Source: Candidatus Gastranaerophilales bacterium (GTDB lineage Bacteria > Cyanobacteriota > Vampirovibrionia > Gastranaerophilales > Gastranaerophilaceae). Taken from it: DNA of 8,766 nucleotides. The stretch is from NCBI GenBank assembly GCA_947625445.1, contig CANQOM010000062.1, positions 1 to 8,766 of the forward strand, in the 5' to 3' direction. Below the pieces are notes generated by a model. The model saw only the letters and a list, made by a program, of their open reading frames with translations. It was not told where the DNA came from and did no database searches. This document shows, piece after piece, positions 1 to 5,977 of the stretch (the first letter of the stretch is position 1; each line of letters opens with the position of its first letter). The translations under genes were made by a program, and so were the position numbers.

Positions 1-2
1 CT

Positions 3-455
3 TCAATAATTTTAGGGTGCGTATTAGGTTTAATTTCTGTTTTATCATTAAAACTAAATAACATTGTAGGTATAATTATTATAATAGTCCTATCTGTTAT
101 TTATTTGTTGTTAGCAATTAGTCTTTATGCTCAATTTATATCAAAACTTGATTTTAAAGCTTGGTTAAACTTTAAAAATGCTTTAAATTTAATCAAAAAT
201 AACTGTAAATCATTTGGCATATATATTTTAAAAAATATATTCCTTTTTGTTTTAGCTTTTATTCCAGTTGTGATTTTAATCGTTATAGCAAGTGTTATTT
301 TAACTTTATTATTACAAGGCAATAATGAAGCATTAAATATTACTACAAGTATTATAGGTGGTATTATTGGCAGTGTGATTGGTATTTATCTTGCTTTATA
401 TATCATTGATATAACAGGACAATTCTTAAAGGAAATTATGCCAAAAGCTGAATAA
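3..455 (+). CDS. C-terminal part of a multi-pass membrane protein, DUF4013-like (5' end outside window)
   Basis: The frame is open from the left edge of the window (first full codon at 3) to TAA at 453-455, so about 150 C-terminal residues are visible. The TTG at 105 is only an internal codon and not a credible start, because the hydrophobic pattern continues unbroken upstream of it. The visible part is almost all hydrophobic helices: one at the left edge, one around residues 21-44, a long hydrophobic stretch around 76-105, and a Gly/Ile-rich helix near the end. A basic, amphipathic loop (FKNALNLIKNN) lies between the second and third. The alternation of a short 'F...A..LI..N' segment with helices and a terminal 'Y.....D..GQFLKE' resembles DUF4013 integral membrane proteins, whose function is unknown. 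This family assignment rests on pattern only. It is the last gene of its transcription unit, since a terminator follows 17 bp after the stop. Confidence 0.7.
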   Translation, partial: SIILGCVLGLISVLSLKLNNIVGIIIIIVLSVIYLLLAISLYAQFISKLDFKAWLNFKNALNLIKNNCKSFGIYILKNIFLFVLAFIPVVILIVIASVILTLLLQGNNEALNITTSIIGGIIGSVIGIYLALYIIDITGQFLKEIMPKAE

Positions 456-470
456 ATTAATATTTTAAAA

Positions 471-510
471 TTAAAAAAGGGCAGAGCAGAAAGCTCCACC
501 CTTTTTTTAA
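471..510 (+). terminator. Rho-independent terminator after the membrane protein gene
   Basis: An A6-GGG arm (473-481) pairs with a CCC-T7 arm (499-508). Inside these, GAGC pairs with GCTC around an AGAAA loop, with a two-by-two internal mismatch between the two stems. The hairpin is followed by a U-run, and an A-run precedes it, so it could also act on the opposite strand. It lies 17 bp after the stop codon at 455 and separates this unit from the HNH gene. Confidence 0.85.
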
Positions 511-683
511 TTAAAATTCTTTGCACAAATATATGCACTCGACCAGCAGTTTTGCAGGTAAATGTAGAGAAAAAGTAATTTAACATTTACTGTTATTTTT
601 CGTTTAAGATTTAAACATTATTATGTATTGTTAAATCATTTAGTAAGCCACTACTCTAAGGAAATTATTACAAATGAGTTTTA
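511..683. other. Intergenic region without a gene
   Basis: No credible coding sequence or tRNA is seen on either strand between the terminator and the HNH promoter. The only structure noted is an inverted repeat GTAAATGT (558-565) and ACATTTAC (583-590), separated by 17 bases and followed by a T-rich stretch. It could be a weak AT-rich hairpin or a protein-binding dyad. In a region this A+T-rich it may also be chance. Confidence 0.4.
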
Positions 684-708
684 AATTGAAAGTAAAATAT
701 TTTCAATT
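684..708. promoter_or_regulatory. Inverted repeat covering the -35 box and spacer (possible operator)
   Basis: AATTGAAA (684-691) and TTTCAATT (701-708) form a perfect 8-bp inverted repeat with a 9-bp spacer. Allowing one G-T pair, the arms extend to 11 bp around an AAA loop. The repeat covers the -35 box and the whole spacer and touches the first base of the -10 box. It lies upstream of the expected RNA start, so it should act as DNA, for example as a binding site for a dimeric repressor. The regulator is not identified, and AT-rich dyads do arise by chance. Confidence 0.5.
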
Positions 709-713
709 ATAAT
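686..713 (+). promoter_or_regulatory. Sigma-70-type promoter of the HNH gene
   Basis: The -35 box TTGAAA (686-691) and a perfect -10 box TATAAT (708-713) are separated by 16 bp. The expected start of transcription near 720 gives a leader of about 27 nt before the ATG at 747. This is the best-matching promoter in the window. Confidence 0.75.
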
Positions 714-746
714 GTACCTATAAATTAATAATAGAGAAAAATAAAA

Positions 747-1337
747 ATGATTAAAAAACAAATTAAAACCAAAAAAGAGGATATTGTAAATTATTGGTTT
801 TTTGAACAAATGGTTGATGAGGGTGGATTGAGTGTGGATGCAGCAGAAGCACATGAGAGATGTTGGCGTTGTGGTTGTGAAAAGAGATTAGAACGGTGTC
901 ATATAATTCCGGAGTCATTAGGTGGAAAAGATGAACCATCAAACTTCGTATTATTATGCCATCGTTGTCATATTGAAAATCCAAATATTTCAGACCCGGA
1001 AATCATGTGGGACTGGATAAGAGCCTATAGAGTTTCTTTTTATGATACATTTTGGAGCATTTTGGGTGCAAAAGAGTATGAATTTATATACAATAAAAGT
1101 ATAGAGAATGAAATTATAGATTTGGGTATTGATATAGATGACAAGCTTAAAGATTTCATAGAAATAAACATAAAAGAATTATTTAAAGAAATATCATATC
1201 ATTATGGGCATCCATATTTAAACACTGCAACCTGCGCAGGATTATATAGAATGCTCATAAAAAGAATTGCCAAAGAGTATGGGAAAAAACTTCCTCCACT
1301 TGATTATAACCGCAAAAGAACATTTTGGGGGTTTTAA
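747..1337 (+). CDS. HNH-endonuclease-domain protein (orphan)
   Basis: This 196-residue soluble protein has a compact HNH (beta-beta-alpha metal) motif in its N-terminal half. Two zinc-knuckle pairs are visible, C39-x2-C42 and C71-x2-C74. They bracket the catalytic-type H52 (in 'CHIIP'), N66 (in 'PSNFVLLC') and H75. This is the arrangement of HNH nucleases that cut double-stranded DNA with one divalent metal. The remaining residues, about 84-196, are charged and mostly helical, end in a basic tail and match no family I recognise. The ATG at 747 follows a weak AGAGAA ribosome site and a strong promoter. No methyltransferase, terminase, toxin partner or integrase is next to it, so a restriction, phage or homing role cannot be assigned. 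The gene is monocistronic, with about 300 bp on either side. Confidence 0.8.
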   Translation: MIKKQIKTKKEDIVNYWFFEQMVDEGGLSVDAAEAHERCWRCGCEKRLERCHIIPESLGGKDEPSNFVLLCHRCHIENPNISDPEIMWDWIRAYRVSFYDTFWSILGAKEYEFIYNKSIENEIIDLGIDIDDKLKDFIEINIKELFKEISYHYGHPYLNTATCAGLYRMLIKRIAKEYGKKLPPLDYNRKRTFWGF

Positions 1338-1365
1338 AATATTGTATTTCTTCTTCAAATCTATT

Positions 1366-1398
1366 TATAATTGAGCCAAATAGCTCATTTCTATTATA
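1366..1398 (+). terminator. Hairpin downstream of the HNH gene (weak terminator candidate)
   Basis: TGAGC (1372-1376) pairs with GCTCA (1383-1387) around a CAAATA loop. Outer arms TATAAT (1366-1371) and ATTATA (1393-1398) also pair, with a five-base bulge on the 3' side. It begins 29 bp after the stop codon. No clean U-run follows directly; T7 tracts occur further on (around 1437-1462). Termination here is therefore only plausible. Confidence 0.4.
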
Positions 1399-1587
1399 GA
1401 ACCACTAAAATATTTTATATGGACAAAACAAAATTCTTTTTTTGCTTGGTCTTATTTTTTTGACTAAATTCTTGCACTCTTTTAAAACCTTATATTCCTT
1501 ATACTTTGATTCACTTTATACTTTTCAAAAAGTAACTCGCTAATTTTACTCGGACAGTTTAACAAAAATACAATTTTAATATTTTTA
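1399..1587. other. A+T-rich intergenic region without a gene
   Basis: This is most of the 302-bp gap between the HNH gene and the phosphonate operon. It contains a palindrome TAAAATATTTTA around 1407, two T7 runs and short imperfect repeats built on CTTATA or TTTATAC between about 1487 and 1524. I see no open frame with a ribosome site, no tRNA and no riboswitch-like core on either strand. Confidence 0.4.
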
Positions 1588-1596
1588 TGATATGAT
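1588..1596 (+). promoter_or_regulatory. Candidate extended -10 promoter of the phosphonate/sulfotransferase operon
   Basis: TG-A-TATGAT (1588-1596) fits an extended -10 element (TGnTATAAT). No good -35 box lies 16-18 bp upstream, which extended -10 promoters can tolerate. Transcription from near 1603 would leave a leader of about 37 nt before the ATG at 1640. An overlapping TATGAT at 1586-1591 is an alternative register. Confidence 0.4.
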
Positions 1597-1630
1597 AAAC
1601 TTATATTAGAATTTACAAAAGTTACTGAAT

Positions 1631-1635
1631 AGGGA
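1631..1635 (+). promoter_or_regulatory. Ribosome binding site for the ATG at 1640
   Basis: AGGGA lies 4 bp before the ATG at 1640-1642, slightly close but the only purine-rich SD-like site in the area. The TTG at 1704, which opens the sulfotransferase frame, has none. This favours 1640 as the true translation start and implies a frame change between 1640 and the body of the gene. Confidence 0.55.
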
Positions 1636-1639
1636 AAGC

Positions 1640-1771
1640 ATGAAAATTAAATTTTTGCAAAATATTATAGATATTGTCAGAAGAAAAAAATTAATAAAGA
1701 TTATTGACAACAATTATCGAAATATATTATCAAAACCCTATTTACCCCCCCCCGCCAAATTGTACATATAA
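1640..1771 (+). CDS. N-terminal segment of the sulfotransferase, terminated after the C9 tract (OFF-frame product)
   Basis: From the ATG at 1640 a frame runs through 35 residues, starting MKIKFLQNIIDIVRRKKLIK. It enters the C tract, reads PPPAKLYI and stops at TAA 1769-1771, giving a 43-residue product. The Lys/Arg-rich, amphipathic N-terminus looks like the start of many surface-glycan enzymes. No stop separates it from the tract. Removing one C, or adding two, joins it directly to the sulfotransferase frame: L35 is then followed by PPPPNCTYNK. I read it as the first part of the same gene and not as an independent peptide. Confidence 0.6.
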   Translation: MKIKFLQNIIDIVRRKKLIKIIDNNYRNILSKPYLPPPAKLYI

Positions 1772-2786
1772 TAAGGTAATATCAACTTATGGCTTTGGTT
1801 GTAGCGGTTCAGGAGTTTTAATTGATTTAATATCCGAATGTGATAATACAACTGTTTATGGTGGTTATGATGTTCTAGGTGGTTCTTCCCTTGCTTTAGA
1901 TAAGAATATACCAAAAATAGAAATAGACATTTTACGAAGATGTGGTGGTTTATTTGATTTGGAAAATTATTTTAAAGGCAACCGCATAAACAGTAATATG
2001 TATATTTTACGATTTATCAATACAATGGAATATTTTTACAGTTTTGAAGATTTATTAATATATAATGATAAATTTATGGAACTAACTTATGAATTTATTG
2101 ATAGAATAGCCGATAAAATAGAGGTAGAAGATGCTTTAGCAGGAGATCCCGCATATAAAGCCCAAAGTATAAACAGAAAAATTTATAAAAATTTATCCTA
2201 CCCTTTTTTGTATGACGGAATTAAACGCACCAGATATTCATATAAAATAAAAGATTTAACACTTGACGAATTTTACGAAGAAGCAAGAATATATTTACAT
2301 AAATTTCTCAAAACTATAAAATCTAAAGAATTTTTATTTTTAGATTTTATATTTGCCGATGGAACAGGAGATTTTGAAAGATATAATAAATATATTGAAA
2401 ACTGTAAAATCATAGGTGTATATAGAGATCCAAGAGATGTTTACGTTGAAGGTATTCAAACAAATGAGCCCTGGATACCTCATGATAAAATCGAGTTTGT
2501 AAAATGGTATAAATCACATGAAATAAATAAATTTATAAACATAAATCATCCTAATTTTCTTTTACTAAGATTTGAAGATTTTATATATAAATACGAAGAA
2601 ACAGTTTCAAAAGCATTGAATTTTTATGGAATTGATAAATCACATCATATTGCCCCAAAAAGTCAGTTCCGTCCTGAATATTCAATAAAAAATACTTGTT
2701 TGTATAAAAATTGGCAAGATACAGAATCTATAGAATATATATTTGATAATTTAAAAGAATATTGTTACGAAATATATAAGAATTAA
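1704..2786 (+). CDS. Sulfotransferase-family protein, head gene of the phosphonate operon, out of frame with its ATG (probably phase-variable)
   Basis: The protein resembles PAPS-dependent sulfotransferases. A P-loop-like 5'-phosphosulfate motif 'YGFGCSGSG' (residues 29-37 from the TTG at 1704) follows a beta strand. A 3'-phosphate-binding segment 'YRDPRDV' (R241, R244) lies in the middle, and 'LLLRFEDFIYKYEE' near the C-terminus matches the usual R-Y/F-E-D-L segment. No signal peptide or membrane helix is seen, so it should be cytoplasmic and act on a nucleotide-, lipid- or protein-linked acceptor. The TTG at 1704 has no SD and is likely an artefact. The real start is probably the ATG at 1640, one frame away, with the C9 tract at 1745-1753 between them. 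With C8 or C11 the protein would be 381 residues. The acceptor cannot be told from sequence. The gene ends 33 bp before the AEP transaminase, suggesting co-transcription. A wider P-loop transferase role is possible, but the two PAPS motifs favour sulfotransfer. Confidence 0.7.
   Translation: MTTIIEIYYQNPIYPPPPNCTYNKVISTYGFGCSGSGVLIDLISECDNTTVYGGYDVLGGSSLALDKNIPKIEIDILRRCGGLFDLENYFKGNRINSNMYILRFINTMEYFYSFEDLLIYNDKFMELTYEFIDRIADKIEVEDALAGDPAYKAQSINRKIYKNLSYPFLYDGIKRTRYSYKIKDLTLDEFYEEARIYLHKFLKTIKSKEFLFLDFIFADGTGDFERYNKYIENCKIIGVYRDPRDVYVEGIQTNEPWIPHDKIEFVKWYKSHEINKFININHPNFLLLRFEDFIYKYEETVSKALNFYGIDKSHHIAPKSQFRPEYSIKNTCLYKNWQDTESIEYIFDNLKEYCYEIYKN
1745..1753 (+). repeat. C9 homopolymeric tract in the 5' part of the sulfotransferase gene (contingency-locus candidate)
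   Basis: Nine consecutive cytosines follow TTTA and precede GCC. No other G or C run of comparable length is seen in this A+T-rich window. From the ATG at 1640, C9 and C10 lead to stops shortly after the tract, whereas C8 or C11 give the full-length enzyme. Slipped-strand mispairing at such tracts is the classic mechanism of phase variation in surface-glycan genes, for example in Campylobacter and Neisseria. A sequencing or assembly error in the homopolymer would look the same. Confidence 0.75.
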
Positions 2787-2819
2787 TGTTTTATTATCAA
2801 ACTTTAATAATGGTAAATT

Positions 2820-3962
2820 ATGAAAAAAACAATAAAAAGAAATATATTACTAAACCCCGGTCCGGCCACTACAACAGATTCCGTAAAAATGGCTCAAGTT
2901 ATTCCTGACATTTGTCCTCGGGAAAAAGATTTTGCAGATTTAATGAAAAAGCTCAGACAAGATTTATTAAAAGTAGTTCATGCCGATAACAAAAAATATA
3001 CATCTGTATTATTTTGCGGATCAGGGACAATCAATATTGATATTTGCTTAAATTCACTTATACCACAAAACGGTAAAATTTTAATTATTAATAATGGCGC
3101 ATATTCATCTCGTGCCTGTGAAGTTTGTGAATATTACGGACTTAATTATATTAATCTAAAATTTTCTATTGATGAATTGCCAAATTTAGCTTTAATAGAA
3201 AAAACGCTTAAAGAAAATTCAAAAATAAAATTGGTATATTCCACTCATAACGAAACTGGTACGGGGATTTTAAATCCAATAAGAGAAATAGGTGCATTAG
3301 CACATAAATATGGGGCAATATCTGTTGTTGATACAACTTCAACTCTTGCAATGTTACCTATTGATATAAAAAAAGATAATATTGATTTTTGTATGGCTTC
3401 TGCTCAAAAGGGACTTCAAGCCATGGCAGGTTTATCTTTTATTATTAGCAATAAAGAAATAATAGAAAAATCTAAAAATTATCCTAAACGTTCATACTAT
3501 TGCAATTTATATCTTCAATATGAATATTTTGAAGAAACCGGGCAAATGCACTTTACACCCCCTGTTCAAACAATATATGCACTTATTCAGGCATTAAAAG
3601 AATATTTTAAAGAAGGAGAAGAACATAAACTGCAAAGACATTTAAAGACCTTTGAATCTATACATAAAGGGCTTGAAGAACTCGGGTTTAAAAAAGCAAT
3701 AAAAAAAGAATGGCAGGCAGGGCTTGTTGTTTCCGTTATTTATCCTGATGATGAAAACTGGAATTTTGAAAAAATACATGATTATTGTTATAAACACGGG
3801 TTTACAATATACCCGGGAAAAATCTCATCACTTAATACTTTTAGGTTATGTTCCCTTGGAGCAATTGAAGAAAAGGATATTAAGAACTTTTTCAAAGTGT
3901 TTAAAGAAGCATTAATTTCAAATAACATTTCAATCCCGGTAATATACAAAGGAGGAAATTAA
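2820..3962 (+). CDS. phnW: 2-aminoethylphosphonate transaminase (AEPT), biosynthetic
   Basis: This is a 380-residue fold-type I, class V aminotransferase. It should interconvert phosphonoacetaldehyde and 2-aminoethylphosphonate (AEP) with an amino-acid partner, here in the biosynthetic direction. The visible marks are the N-terminal 'LLNPGPATT' (PhnW-like 'TPGP'), 'FCGSGT' for PLP phosphate, 'HNETGTGILNPI' (the 'H.ETTTG.LNPI' motif of AEP transaminases), D171 in 'VVDTTS' for the PLP ring nitrogen, and K197 in 'SAQKGLQ' as the Schiff-base lysine. The stretch 'PDICPREKDF' near residues 29-38 differs from classical catabolic PhnW and is what I recall from AEPT proteins in phosphonate-biosynthesis loci (AepZ type). 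The ATG at 2820 starts with an A7 run and has no clear SD, so translation may depend on coupling to the upstream gene. Its stop shares one base with the next start. The PEP mutase and decarboxylase neighbours fix the assignment. Confidence 0.88.
   Translation: MKKTIKRNILLNPGPATTTDSVKMAQVIPDICPREKDFADLMKKLRQDLLKVVHADNKKYTSVLFCGSGTINIDICLNSLIPQNGKILIINNGAYSSRACEVCEYYGLNYINLKFSIDELPNLALIEKTLKENSKIKLVYSTHNETGTGILNPIREIGALAHKYGAISVVDTTSTLAMLPIDIKKDNIDFCMASAQKGLQAMAGLSFIISNKEIIEKSKNYPKRSYYCNLYLQYEYFEETGQMHFTPPVQTIYALIQALKEYFKEGEEHKLQRHLKTFESIHKGLEELGFKKAIKKEWQAGLVVSVIYPDDENWNFEKIHDYCYKHGFTIYPGKISSLNTFRLCSLGAIEEKDIKNFFKVFKEALISNNISIPVIYKGGN
3948..3955 (+). promoter_or_regulatory. Strong Shine-Dalgarno site of the PEP mutase gene
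   Basis: AAAGGAGG lies inside the last codons of the transaminase gene, 6 bp before the ATG at 3962. It is the best ribosome site in the operon. It should allow the mutase to be translated independently of its upstream neighbours. Confidence 0.8.
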
Positions 3963-5257
3963 TGAAAAAAGTATACACCTGCTTTTGTACCGATGTTATT
4001 CATGAGGGACATTTAAATATAATAAGAGAAGCTCAAAAATACGGTGAAGTTATTGTTGGTGTCTTATGTGATGAGGCTTTAGTTCATTTTAATAAATTTC
4101 CGACAATTGATTTTAATGAGCGATTAAATCTTGTTAAGAATATTCCGGGTATAGCTCAAGTAGTTGTTCAAAATGAAGTAATGTACGATAGTATAGTAAA
4201 ACAGATTGCACCTGATTACATTATACATGGAGACAATTGGAAAACAGGAGCAATGAAAGCCATTCGAGATAATTGCATAAAACTAATGAAAGAAACCGGC
4301 GGAAAAGTTATCGAAGTACCTTATACCTGCAGTGATAACATAAAACACATCACTGCACAGATAAGAGAAAAATTAATGATGCCCGAATACAGAAGAAAAC
4401 AGTTAAAAGAACTCATTAAATTAAGGGATATAGTAAAAACAATTGAAGTTCATAGCGGTTTGACAGGATTAATTGCAGAAAAGACAATTGTTGAAAACGA
4501 GGGAAAAATTGACCAATTTGATGCAATGTGGATTTCTTCATTATGTGATTCAACGGCAAAAGGTAAACCCGATATTGAACTTGTAGATATGACATCAAGG
4601 TTTAGAACAATATCTGATGTTATGGAAGTAACAACAAAACCTGTTATATTTGATGGAGATACCGGAGGACTTATTGAACATTTTGTTTATACAGTCCGTT
4701 CACTAGAAAGAATGGGAGTTTCTGCGGTTATTATTGAAGATAAAACAGGTTTAAAGAAAAATTCTCTGTTTGGTACCGAAGTAAAACAAAGTCAAGACAA
4801 TATTGAGCATTTTTGTGAAAAAATTAAAGCCGGTAAAAAAGTTCAATTAACACCTGATTTTATGATAATAGCCAGAATAGAAAGTTTAATTTTGGAAGCA
4901 GGAATGAATGATGCACTAAGACGTGCAAAAGCATACGTTAAAGCTGGCGCTGACGGAATTATGATACATTCAAGGAAAAAAGACCCATCTGAAGTTTTAA
5001 AATTTTGCGATTTATTTAGGGAATTAAATAAAACCACTCCCATAGTCGTTGTTCCAACTTCTTATAATGAAATTACCGAAGATGAACTTATTAGTCATGG
5101 AGTAAATATTGTAATTTATGCCAATCAATTAACCAGAGCTGCTTTTCCTGCAATGGAAAGTGTTGCAAAAGATATTCTAAAATATCATAGAGCTAAAGAA
5201 GCTGATGATAAGTTAATGCCGATTAAAGACATTATTTCCTTGATTGATGAATTGTAA
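3962..5257 (+). CDS. aepX: Cytidylyltransferase-domain / phosphoenolpyruvate mutase fusion
   Basis: The enzyme should catalyse the first committed step of phosphonate synthesis, the rearrangement of phosphoenolpyruvate to phosphonopyruvate. The C-terminal part (about residues 140-431) is an isocitrate-lyase-like TIM barrel. It has the diagnostic PEP-mutase motif EDK-x5-NS at 259-268 and Mg2+-ligand-type acidic residues in 'FDGDTGG' (D231, D233). The N-terminal 135 residues form a nucleotidyltransferase fold with the CTP-binding HxGH motif HEGH (14-17), as in glycerol-3-phosphate or phosphoethanolamine cytidylyltransferases. The later signature, normally like ISTT, reads 'YTCSDNIK' (121-128), so its activity is uncertain. 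The fused architecture and the length of 431 residues match the AepX type seen in surface-polysaccharide loci. The start overlaps the transaminase stop (ATG at 3962) behind a strong SD. Confidence 0.93.
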   Translation: MKKVYTCFCTDVIHEGHLNIIREAQKYGEVIVGVLCDEALVHFNKFPTIDFNERLNLVKNIPGIAQVVVQNEVMYDSIVKQIAPDYIIHGDNWKTGAMKAIRDNCIKLMKETGGKVIEVPYTCSDNIKHITAQIREKLMMPEYRRKQLKELIKLRDIVKTIEVHSGLTGLIAEKTIVENEGKIDQFDAMWISSLCDSTAKGKPDIELVDMTSRFRTISDVMEVTTKPVIFDGDTGGLIEHFVYTVRSLERMGVSAVIIEDKTGLKKNSLFGTEVKQSQDNIEHFCEKIKAGKKVQLTPDFMIIARIESLILEAGMNDALRRAKAYVKAGADGIMIHSRKKDPSEVLKFCDLFRELNKTTPIVVVPTSYNEITEDELISHGVNIVIYANQLTRAAFPAMESVAKDILKYHRAKEADDKLMPIKDIISLIDEL

Positions 5258-5261
5258 GGAG
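5256..5261 (+). promoter_or_regulatory. Shine-Dalgarno site overlapping the mutase stop codon
   Basis: AAGGAG overlaps the TAA of the mutase gene (5255-5257) and lies 14 bp before the ATG at 5276. The spacing is longer than ideal, but no closer SD exists and the 'MANAIIMASGLGTRM' start is convincing. The overlap with a stop codon suggests translational coupling. Confidence 0.55.
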
Positions 5262-5275
5262 TTAAAAAGTAAATA

Positions 5276-5977
5276 ATGGCAAATGCAATAATAATGGCAT
5301 CAGGATTAGGAACAAGAATGCGTCCTTTAACAGAAAAAATTCCAAAACCTCTTATAAAAATTAACGGTATTCCAATGATAGAAACATTAATTAATGGCTT
5401 ATTGTCATATAATGTTGAAAATATTTACGTTGTAGTTGGCTATTTATTCGAACAATTTAATTATTTGAGTGAAAAATATAAGAATATATCAATCATAAAA
5501 AATCCTGATTATAAAAAAACTAACAATATTTCATCTATTTATTATGCAAAAGATAAATTAATAAAGTCAGATTGTTATATTTGCGAAGCGGACTTATTTA
5601 TTTCTGATATTGACGTATTTAAGTCATATTTAAATTATTCTTGTTATTTTGGAAAAAAGGAAAAGGGATACACAGATGACTGGGTATTTGAAGTCTCTGA
5701 TAAAGGTTTCATTACAAAAATAGGGAAATGCGGAAATAATTGTTATAAAATGGTTGGAATATCCTATTTCACTAAAGAAGATGTAAATATATTATCTAAA
5801 ATTATAGATGAAACATACAATACAAATGGAAATGAAAATTTGTTCTGGGATGAAGTTGTAAATAATAATTTGGATAAATTTAGATTAAGAATTAATCCCA
5901 TTAACGAGTCACAAATAATTGAAATTGATACAGTAGAAGAACTTGAGAAAGTAAGAAAAACCATAAAATGCAAATAG
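5276..5977 (+). CDS. pntC: LicC/PntC-like CTP:phosphonate (AEP) cytidylyltransferase
   Basis: This is a 233-residue sugar-nucleotidyltransferase-fold protein. The N-terminal 'GLGTRMRPLTEKIPKPL' (10-26) is the nucleotide-binding signature with K24 of the PKPL motif. E104-x-D106 in 'CEADLF' and D218 in 'IIEIDTVEEL' are the likely metal ligands. 'NNISSIYYAKD' (83-93), 'DDWVFE', 'MVGISYF' and 'WDEVV' follow the pattern of LicC-type phosphocholine cytidylyltransferases. In phosphonate loci, relatives named PntC use CTP to turn AEP into CMP-AEP, the activated donor for glycan or lipid decoration. The position between the PEP mutase and the decarboxylase makes AEP the likely substrate. Phosphocholine or a sugar phosphate cannot be excluded from motifs alone. 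The last 10 bp overlap the next gene. Confidence 0.78.
   Translation: MANAIIMASGLGTRMRPLTEKIPKPLIKINGIPMIETLINGLLSYNVENIYVVVGYLFEQFNYLSEKYKNISIIKNPDYKKTNNISSIYYAKDKLIKSDCYICEADLFISDIDVFKSYLNYSCYFGKKEKGYTDDWVFEVSDKGFITKIGKCGNNCYKMVGISYFTKEDVNILSKIIDETYNTNGNENLFWDEVVNNNLDKFRLRINPINESQIIEIDTVEELEKVRKTIKCK

Noticed and set aside
386..586. Minus-strand open frame across the terminator region
   Set aside because: It runs through the terminator hairpin and into the membrane protein gene on the opposite strand, has no ribosome site and shows no recognisable protein pattern.
511..683. Possible tRNA or small RNA in the first intergenic gap
   Set aside because: No cloverleaf, T-loop consensus or GC-rich fold was found. 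Only an AT-rich 8-bp inverted repeat is present.
1338..1640. CRISPR-like or tandem repeats in the gap before the operon
   Set aside because: The CTTATA/TTTATAC-type similarities are short, imperfect and irregularly spaced, as expected in A+T-rich DNA.
2820..2830. A7 run at the start of the transaminase gene as a second slippage site
   Set aside because: Short A runs are common in this A+T-rich DNA, including at other Lys-rich starts such as 3962. The frame is intact from the ATG, so there is no evidence of switching.
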